A stretch of DNA of 64,000 bases from Anniella stebbinsi (taxonomy: Eukaryota; Chordata; Lepidosauria; Squamata; Anniellidae). The stretch is taken from the NCBI GenBank assembly GCA_029215795.1, contig JARDYH010000002.1, positions 45,182,001 through 45,246,000 of the forward strand, read 5' to 3'. Below are positions 57,331 to 64,000 of the stretch, one piece after another; within the stretch, counting starts at the first letter, position 1, and the number at the start of each line of letters is the position of its first letter. Under the pieces are notes generated by a model that had not been told where the DNA came from, ran no database searches, and saw nothing but the letters and a program-made list of their open reading frames with translations. The position numbers and the translations under genes are program-made.

Positions 57331-58475
57331 CTCTCTCTCCTTTTTCCACCTAGCAGGCTTCTGGGGAGGGACAGATGGCTTTTGCTAGAGGTCTTGCAGA
57401 GAGCTTTTGAAATTAGGCCAAAGGCAACATGGAATTAGGCCAACACACACGGTCTTATGGTTGCAGGTTGCTTACGCCTGTTGCGTACGATTGCAGCCTT
57501 AGTAAAAAATAGGCCCTTGGCTTTCAAAACTGATGCTTTGTTCATAATTCTTTCTTCCCTCTCGTGTTTGCTTCAAATAATTTGTCTGAGTTCAAATGCT
57601 GGCTTTGGAACTCAAACATACATCATGACCTATCAGCTGAAGCTGACATCTTCTGCTTAACAACCAGCGCTGGGCAGACAATTCTGATAGAGACATCAAA
57701 GGGTTCTGTAGAGCATGGTGTTCAGAGAGAGAGAGAGAGAGAGAGATGAGGATAGACTATGAGAAGGAAGTGCATGGAGGTTAGTGAGGATAAAAAATGA
57801 ACTGTGCAACAAGCTTACAATTCTCAATTAAATCTAGATTATTCTCCAAATCAAAGTGATTCTCTCTTGCTCACATCAATTGGAGCCGAGAAAAGGGAAT
57901 TCAACAGATGCACTACTATGGCCTAGAGCGAATCAATCACCCTGATTGTGCAGCCTCTCTTGACAGCTAACACTACCACAGGTAAAGCTGCTTAAAAAAA
58001 CACAAAGTATTATAGTAACTACTCGATCAAATCCACATTCACGAGTTGGATTTGCCTTTAATGAACAAACCGAGGCTTTTTTTTAAAGTCATAGTCAATA
58101 TGTGTGCTTACTGGCATTTTTAAAAGTGTCTCTATATAGTTGATTATCTACATCTTATTGGTAGGTTCACCTGCTTGTAAGTAAAGCTGTTAAAAATGCA
58201 GCAAATCTGAATTTGGTCTAATGTTGTTAGAGAGGTAGTCTGATTCAGACAGCCTTGCTGCCAATAACAGAATTTCTTCTTGGCAAAAGGCTGAAGGATT
58301 ATGTTCAATATTAGACATCTGGCAGCCCTTGTGGAGGCTTAATGCTTTACAATACACAAACTCTTACTACTACATTTGGCAGCACAACATTTGGGTTATA
58401 GAATATTCTGTCTTAGAAAACAACAGAATCCTATGCTCACTTACTTGGTGAAGTAAGAAAAACCTCTTGGAAATG
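57331..58475. other. No gene recognised; (GA)n inside
   Basis: A (GA)n run occupies 57724-57746. The sequence around 57780-58475 is AT-rich and unassigned. The unseen left edge of the ERV LTR may lie near its end. Confidence 0.4.
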
Positions 58476-59203
58476 TCATGACCCTGACCTTTTGACAAAT
58501 GTGTATGCTTAAACCTTTGACACTCACACTCTGTGCATAACACCTATGCTTGGCTGCTAACCATAGACAGGTGTGAAGCACTCAGACACATATTCACAAT
58601 GCTTATGCTTAAGCTGATGCAGGTATGGAAAGTTTCTAGCTCCACCACACAAGTTTCCTGTCATTCGAATGGTTTGGCTTCAAAGCATAGTGGTCAAGCT
58701 GCAAAGAAGATGCCAGACGAAGTTACTTTCCTTTTTACATCACTGCTTAGAAAGCTCCCCCCACTCCCCCTCCCTATGTCCCCTCCTTTCTCTTACAGTA
58801 GCTGACATAAGTCTATGAGCTGAAAATGGAAAAGTACTACATGATGCACGCACTTGCTGGCTGATGACCCTTGGGTATAAATATATGCACCCTACTTGTA
58901 ATCGGGGCTGTTCCCCGCACTTTCAGTGGAGAGCAGTCGCATTGCAATGCAGCAAAATAAAAGCTTTTTGAGTTCATCACTTGGCGTGTCTGTACGTGAT
59001 TGGTCAGTGGCCAGACACGGATCTTCGGGGTCCCTGGAACCCCTTACCACAACTTTGGCAAGCCGCCAGGAGCCAGTCTGGCTTGTCGGGGACCCCTCGC
59101 CAAACCCCGGTGGACACTTTGCGTGCATCAGGCCAATTCCTGGAAAGTCTCCAGAAGGGTGGGGAGTGGTCCCAGACAACTCAACGGCTATCTCCTTGAA
59201 CCA
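58476..59203 (+). mobile_element. ERV 5' LTR (left boundary approximate)
   Basis: A TATA box TATAAATA (58876-58883) and an AATAAA signal (58956-58961) are spaced as in retroviral U3-R-U5. The right edge is set by CA at 59202-59203, followed two bases later by TGG, the usual start of a primer-binding site. The left boundary, TGTCATGACC near 58476, is a guess because the 3' LTR is outside the window. The LTR would drive the provirus transcribed rightward. Confidence 0.55.
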
Positions 59204-59205
59204 AG

Positions 59206-59223
59206 TGGTGACAGGTGAAGGTG
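59206..59223 (+). promoter_or_regulatory. Candidate ERV primer-binding site
   Basis: TGGTGACAGGTGAAGGTG begins with the TGG that pairs with a tRNA CCA end, and has about 11 of 16 matches by eye to a tRNA-Leu-type site. The tRNA assignment is tentative. Confidence 0.4.
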
Positions 59224-59240
59224 TCTCCGGACGACAAAAA

Positions 59241-59250
59241 CTGGTAAGTC
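59241..59250 (+). promoter_or_regulatory. Candidate ERV major splice donor
   Basis: CTGGTAAGTC matches the donor consensus, cut after 59243. Its place in the leader, before gag, is where the subgenomic env mRNA donor is expected. Confidence 0.45.
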
Positions 59251-59278
59251 CCGGGCGCAGTTGAGGGGTTGGAAATGG

Positions 59279-59428
59279 CTGAGTCCTTGAACGTCTTAGA
59301 GGGTTGAAAGTTATACCCTAACTTCAGGTCAGGCGATGCTGAGTCCTTGAAATTCAGGTCAGGCGACGCTGAGTCCTTGAAGTTTAGGTCAGGCGACGCT
59401 GGGTCCTTAAAGTTCAGGTCAGGCAACA
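59279..59428 (+). repeat. 30-bp tandem repeat in the ERV leader
   Basis: CTGAGTCCTTGAA.TTCAGG-type units begin at 59339, 59369 and 59399, each exactly 30 bp, with a longer diverged first unit at 59279. Because 30 is divisible by three, each codes a ten-residue repeat in the frame that later enters the gag-like region. Confidence 0.85.
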
Positions 59429-59437
59429 GTACCAACC

Positions 59438-59721
59438 ATGGGAGGGGTCAGAGTATCCCCAAGGGCAGCCCAGTAAAAGTAATGTGTAGAGAATGGGACG
59501 CTGGGCGTCTCTCCAGAACTGCATATTTAACCAAGGGAAGGTTAGTAAAACTTTGTCAACTTGTCTGGCCGAAATTAGGTAATTGGCCAGACTCAGGATC
59601 CTTTAACTTAGAAATTCAACAGGCCTTAAGACTCATCCTAGAAGACCAAAGACTCGGCCAGGTGGATTATTGGTTCCTTTGGAACGATGTGGCTGAGAGG
59701 AGGCATATTGCCTCCGCATGA
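59438..59721 (+). pseudogene. gag: ERV gag, matrix-like N-terminal fragment
   Basis: An ATG followed by Gly codons at 59438 would suit a myristoylated Gag start, but that frame stops after 12 codons. The matrix-like sequence is in a neighbouring frame (open back to 59347), with KLCQLVWPKLGNWPDSGSF followed by LEIQQAL and a W at the end of a helix. A WP..GW.. pattern is usual in gammaretrovirus-like matrix proteins. Gag builds the particle and targets membranes. This frame stops at 59721, far short of a complete Gag. Confidence 0.6.
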
Positions 59722-59937
59722 TGAACGCAGATGGGCATACCAAGTGCCCCGCCACCACCCTATACGAATCCCGAGCATAAGACAGAACCAAGTTCGGAAG
59801 GAGTCCCGCCAGATACAGGACTCTATCCCCTATTGACTGAACAACAGTCAGTAGTGACCCAATTCGGGACGGCAACCAGGCCGCCCGTCGTTCAACAAAT
59901 ATAGCACGTTAAACACACCCCGTTTAAACCTAAAGAT

Positions 59938-60165
59938 TTGATATTGTGGTCAAAGACCACTCCAAAATTACAGGATGATCCTCGAGAATTCTTAACCCAA
60001 ATTTGGATCATCTTTGCCTCATATACTCCATCTCTGGAGGACATAGTGTTGTTGATGAAAACCCTCCTAACCCCAAGTGATGCTGTAGTAATGACAATGA
60101 GGGCACAATTTGAGCAACTGATAATCAACACTCTAGAACAAATAAGACAGCAAATTGTAAATTAG
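59938..60165 (+). pseudogene. gag: ERV gag, capsid-like fragment
   Basis: LWSKTTPKLQDDPREFLTQI and YTPSLEDIVLLMKTLLTPSD resemble the helix pair of a retroviral capsid N-terminal domain (L..DP..F...I..Y.PSW.D...LL...L). It is separated from the matrix-like part by about 215 bp with stops in this frame. The nucleocapsid, protease and polymerase that should follow are not seen. Confidence 0.55.
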
Positions 60166-60169
60166 TCAA

Positions 60170-62185
60170 AGGTAAAATCTGTCCTTCAAGAGAAAACAGA
60201 GTCACCCACAGATTTTCACGTGAGATTGTGTAAAATGTTGAAGATCTATTGAAAGAAGCACAGAAAATGTTTGTAAGAAAAAAAGAAGAAAAGCAATAAT
60301 AATAATAATGATAAACAGTAGAAGAAAAAATAATTAAATTAATTTGAGCAATATACATTGAACAAAAGAAATTGATTCTACCAGATAGAAGGCAAATAGT
60401 AAACAAGCAGATAATGTGAGACATTATGACTACATTGCATCAAGAGAGCCACTAGAGAATTCAAGCGATATGCAATGCCGCCCTTAAAATATATAGATGT
60501 GTAAAAATATACACTGTAGCAAAACAGATCTGTGAAAAGAATTTAACATGTCAGGAAATTAACAAAAAGCATGCTTAATAAAATAGTACTATCATTCTCC
60601 GGACGTGGAGAAAGAGTCATGCGTAATTAGCCTTTTGTATGTGATTAATCCCTTAGTGTAGAGTGATGAAAGAATCTTGTGTTGTACGTAAATGTGTGGG
60701 TCTTTTATGTTTGAGTTTCAAGAGCAGAAATCTCTGAGTTTCTATTATTTGAATTTTGTTAAAATATAAAGATTAAAAAAGTTAATAAGGTGAAAAAGAG
60801 AAAGAAAGAATGTTGTATACTTACTTTATTTGTATTGTATTGTACATGAAAATCTCTGAAGAAAGCCAAGCAAACAGGACGAAAAACACTCTGCAGAGAC
60901 GAATTTAGAAAGGAAGTGGCTAAGAGAATTTGATTGGTTCCTAGCTGACACAAAGGTGTGTGTTGTGGTTACCACAAGCATGAGAAGTTCTGTATAACAA
61001 ACAGAAATAGTTGCTTTCTGAGATTTGAAATACTTTCTAGGGATTGTTTTTCTGTTCCTCTGTCCAAGTAAATATTCTCACCTGAGAAGAGACCTGCTGT
61101 GCAAATTGAATCCTCAGTCCAGTACAGCATTTTCTTGCCTTGAGAGCTGTGTCTCTTGGGGTACATAGGTTCTCTTTCTGCAGAAGAGATCTCTGTGGTA
61201 CCACAAGACTTATTGACCAGGCATGACTTCCAAGTGAGTCTCCTGGCCAACACAAGCTTGGTTTTTGTCTCAAGGACTAGCCAGGAGGTCCTCTTCCGCA
61301 GGTATCCCAGTGTTCATTTTTGCGGGAAGCAGTGGAGGGCATCCATAGCCTATGTAAAAACTCCCCTGCTTGCTGTAAATAAAACCTGAGAAGTTCAGTC
61401 CCAATAGCGGGCTAGTTTTCCTATGTGTCTTTGTTTTGTTGTTCTGTTATTAATTTGTAAAATGCCTTCTTTAGTATATCTCTATACAGATTAAGAAACC
61501 TGTAAAGAAGAATCCCTCACCTGTCTCACCCCTCGCTGAGAAAAGCCATAAGGTTTATGTTAGTATCAAACAAGTTAAATAACACTAATTGTAGAAATTG
61601 TGAGCTCATGCTGCTATTGATTATGTTCCAGCTTACTTTCTCCAGCCACCAGACATGTAGGTAAAAGTGTGAAATAGCAGTAGACAAAAGACTTAATGTA
61701 AATATGCTTTTGGAGTTTGTTTCTTTATAGAGTCCCTATGAAAAGAGAGAGGATTCCTGACCTCAGCAGAGAAAACCATTGACCAGAGATCTGTTCTAAA
61801 GCCACTGTCAACCTGCACCAGCAGATTTAGTTGCTAACCTTTTGTTACCTACAGACGTAACCACCTGGTGGAGAACCACACCCAAAAGAGAAAAAGCCTA
61901 AAATTAGACAGATGAAATAAAGAAGATATCCCTCCTCCCCTGGCACCGAAAGCCCAGAGAAAGAGATGGACAACAATCCTCTGCCAGTCCCCACACCGGA
62001 AGCTGGAGTCTGCACAGGAGAAAGAGACGACTCATTATGAGACAGAACTCAAGAAATGTCTTCTACTTGCCCCGGGGAGATGCCATCTACTCTCCCCTTT
62101 GAAAGGCCAAGGCCAAGATTCGTGAGTCCACTATACTCATTGCAGTAGAGTAAAGCCTTCTTCGGACCAGGACCCAGAAGCAGAA
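60170..62185 (+). other. ERV interior with no recognisable pol; rearranged
   Basis: About 2 kb without a protease, reverse transcriptase or integrase motif. It includes AT-rich stretches and a sequence at 61375-61430 with an AATAAAACC signal followed by T-rich DNA, perhaps part of another LTR or inserted element. Either pol was lost by deletion or unrelated sequence replaced it. Confidence 0.45.
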
Positions 62186-62192
62186 GCAGAGG

Positions 62193-62342
62193 ATGAACAG
62201 GCTCATCACCAGAGCAGCCAAGGCTCTGCTACGAAGGAACACCCAGAAGCAGAACACAGACAAGTTCATCACCAGAGCAGCCAAAGCTCTGCTACAGAGG
62301 AACGCCAGGGCAGCCAAAGCCCTGCAACGCAGGACCAGATGA
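62193..62342 (+). CDS. Short Arg/Ala-rich open frame with internal repeats (hypothetical)
   Basis: From an ATG at 62193 the frame runs 49 codons to TGA at 62340-62342. It contains the repeat ITRAAKALL(R/Q)RN twice and ARAAKALQRRTR at its end, encoded by DNA repeats of about 70 bp. It is strongly basic and would form an amphipathic helix. It lies just upstream of the env remnants. An RNA-binding accessory protein is conceivable, but the frame could equally be a by-product of the repeats, because overlapping frames here are also open. Confidence 0.25.
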   Translation: MNRLITRAAKALLRRNTQKQNTDKFITRAAKALLQRNARAAKALQRRTR

Positions 62343-62897
62343 ATTGGACAGTCATCCCACAAGAGAAACTAAAATTGACATTAAAGCGATTTAAATAAGA
62401 GACTAGATAGGAGGAGGGCCTAAAGAATCTGTAAGTACAAATTACATCACAGTTACAGAAACAACAGAAGGCCCATTCGCTAGTAAGGCAACATACATAC
62501 ACATCCAAGAATTCACCCCTGTATGGTTCCATATTGAATACCAAGAGTTAAGAGGGGGAGTTGTAGTCAGTCCAGCCTGGGACAACCCCTATTTGAATTC
62601 CTATAGACTCATGCGCATACAATACCTGCTTCCTAACGCAGGGGGTCTCCAGTGGATAATTATTCACCCCGAAGATCGGTGGTAATTTATATGGCTGGAG
62701 GAAACAAACCAAAAATCCAAGTAATCTCCACACAACACCAAAGCACTAGTATACAAGTACAAGTGCAAATAAAATACCACCAGACAACTTACTGCAGTAT
62801 AACTGCAGTACAGAGCATGCCACACCAGCTCCCCGCTCATATTGATTTGCCAGGATTCCCAGGAATAGTAATTGTTCCATGGTGCCGTCCTCAGTAA
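62343..62897 (+). pseudogene. ERV env-proximal region, frame-broken
   Basis: One frame from about 62403 to 62684 is open after an early TAG and contains TEGPFASKATYIHIQEF, YQELRGGVVVSP and YLLPNAGGLQW. It ends at TAA (62682-62684) shortly after HPEDRW. A second frame, 62652-62897, continues with VVIYMAGGNKPKIQ and LPAHIDLPGFPG. These look like consecutive parts of one ectodomain split by a frameshift. I infer an N-terminal env part because the SU-like frame follows immediately; no named family was recognised. Confidence 0.4.
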
Positions 62898-63865
62898 TAT
62901 TTCTGGCTGTTTGCTATTGGTTAGCAACTACAGTCAAATCATGCTGTGAAAACTCAAGAGGGAATGCTGCGTTCAAAACCCATATAGAAGCAGAATATTA
63001 TACTTCCATGCGGTCTATTACGTGTGCTGGAAGGAAAGTATTTGAAGTGACCCTTGTTAAGCAGTATCAGGAATATAAGGGCAGCCAGAGAATCACCCAT
63101 CCCAGGGGAAAGAAGATGTGTCTAACACAAGGGGGACAATGGGGACTGGGAGAATTAAGTCCTCCCAAAGTGCACCGTACCATTGAAAAACAACACAACA
63201 CACACCACAAGCCACTGGTGCCGGAACCACCCCTAATTCATATTCCCAATGCAGAGCCTAACAATTGGAGAAAGCGGCTGGGAATAGCCGTAACACAAGA
63301 CACAGACAAAGTCTGGTTGGAATGGGTAAAATACACCGCCAAGTCCTTAGACAAAAATGATTGTTTTGTCTGTGCAGGAGGCCGCTCAACAGCAAAGGTC
63401 CTCCCATTCCCTATAGGATGGGATCATGAAACCCATTTGAGCTGTGTAATGCAGCTGTTTCAACATCCTACTGCTTAGGGTAACCCTAAATGTCAGAAAT
63501 TGAATAACTTGTATCCACCTCTCAAAATCTCAGACCGGGCTTTATCCCCTGTGGCATCCATAGAAAGTTGGAACCACACAGGGTGTGTATACCGCACGTC
63601 TGAACAACAAGATTCCACCTTCATGGGGAATTTATCAGCCTGTCAGGAACCAAAAGAATTTCAAAACACCAGTCTGACTATACTCCGAGCTGATCTATGG
63701 TGGTACTGTGGGGGGGAAGACTTGTTTGAGATATTGCCTGTGGGATGGACCAGTGTGTGTGGGATTGTACAATTAGCAGTCCCTTTCTCGATAGCATACC
63801 ATCCAAGCATGTCTTCCCTAAAGCCCAATAGAAAGAAAAGAGATGTATCCCCTTTTGACAACTGA
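62879..63865 (+). pseudogene. env: ERV env surface subunit (SU), with two in-frame stops
   Basis: One reading frame spans the region and is interrupted by TAG at 63476-63478 and TGA at 63863-63865. It starts with a hydrophobic SVIFLAVCYWLATTV segment, possibly a signal peptide. Later motifs include CFVC (63362-63373), a CxxC as in class I env SU proteins, WWYCGG (63698-63715), then a W.SVCGIVQL.VPF stretch and a basic furin-like RKKR at 63830-63841. SU binds the receptor. The protein as it stands is broken. Confidence 0.75.
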
Positions 63866-64000
63866 ATATACATAGATGCTATAGGAGTCCCTAGAGGGTT
63901 TCCTGATGATTATAAGAGAAGAAATCAGATCGCTGCTGTGTTTGAATCAGTACTTTTCTGGTGGTCCACTCTCAATAAAAATGTAGACTGGATTAACTAC
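63866..64000 (+). pseudogene. env: ERV env transmembrane subunit (TM) start, cut by the window edge
   Basis: After the TGA at 63863-63865 the same frame is open for 45 codons to the end of the window. It contains YIDAIGVPRG and later FWWS and NVDWINY, which I associate with the TM N-terminus of a family of reptile and fish ERV env proteins. The fusion core, immunosuppressive-like region and membrane anchor lie beyond the window. Confidence 0.65.

Noticed and set aside
60836..60900. CTCTGAAGAAAGCC...GACGAAAAACAC considered as a Penelope-like 3' motif
   Set aside because: Only a weak match, with no adjoining Penelope sequence.
61375..61435. AATAAAACC region considered as an ERV LTR end
   Set aside because: A polyadenylation-like signal alone, without matching LTR sequence to 58.9 kb, is insufficient.

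Overview
The window looks like interspersed-repeat-rich nuclear DNA from a vertebrate, most likely a squamate reptile (lizard). This is an inference from the mix of elements: the 3' ends of CR1-type and L2-like LINEs, an L1 end, a Penelope-like tail, tRNA-derived SINE pieces, many palindromic hAT MITEs, PIF/Harbinger elements, a tyrosine-recombinase element and an endogenous retrovirus (ERV). No bacterial operons, rRNA or tRNA genes, CRISPR arrays or convincing host protein-coding exons were found. Most long open frames are chance frames or lie inside repeats, so the window reads as intergenic or intronic DNA.

Layout. Positions 1-15.8 kb hold dispersed MITEs and LINE ends in otherwise unremarkable AT-rich DNA. 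A Harbinger element with a decayed transposase, matching terminal inverted repeats and a TTA target duplication lies at 15,860-17,731. From 17.8 to 23 kb there are SINE, LINE and dispersed-repeat copies. A composite element at about 23.1-28.8 kb carries a tyrosine recombinase followed by an SGNH-type hydrolase, both broken, with a GC-rich promoter-like start, internal minisatellite and a long internal duplication. From 29 to 43 kb the sequence is mostly LINE/L1 tails, microsatellites and hAT-like elements. A second Harbinger-family element (43,401-44,162) has similar ends but a CpG-rich filling that looks like captured promoter/first-exon DNA. At 45,581-46,812 lies a hAT element with a perfect 8-bp target duplication and internal arrays of large inverted repeats.

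From about 58.5 kb to the window end lies a decayed ERV in plus orientation. An LTR end, candidate primer-binding site, leader with 30-bp repeats and gag fragments are followed by more than 2 kb without recognisable pol. A disrupted env then runs off the window shortly after the surface/transmembrane boundary.

The repeats form several families present many times in the window. The main ones are a roughly 310-320 bp palindromic hAT family (six near-complete copies, one half copy, one 91-bp internal-deletion copy and a 631-bp GC-rich relative with the same tips), and a roughly 90-230 bp family ending in TACTGCTTTAAA-like inverted repeats (six copies). The assignments rest on reading motifs, termini and target-site duplications directly. 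No database search was possible.
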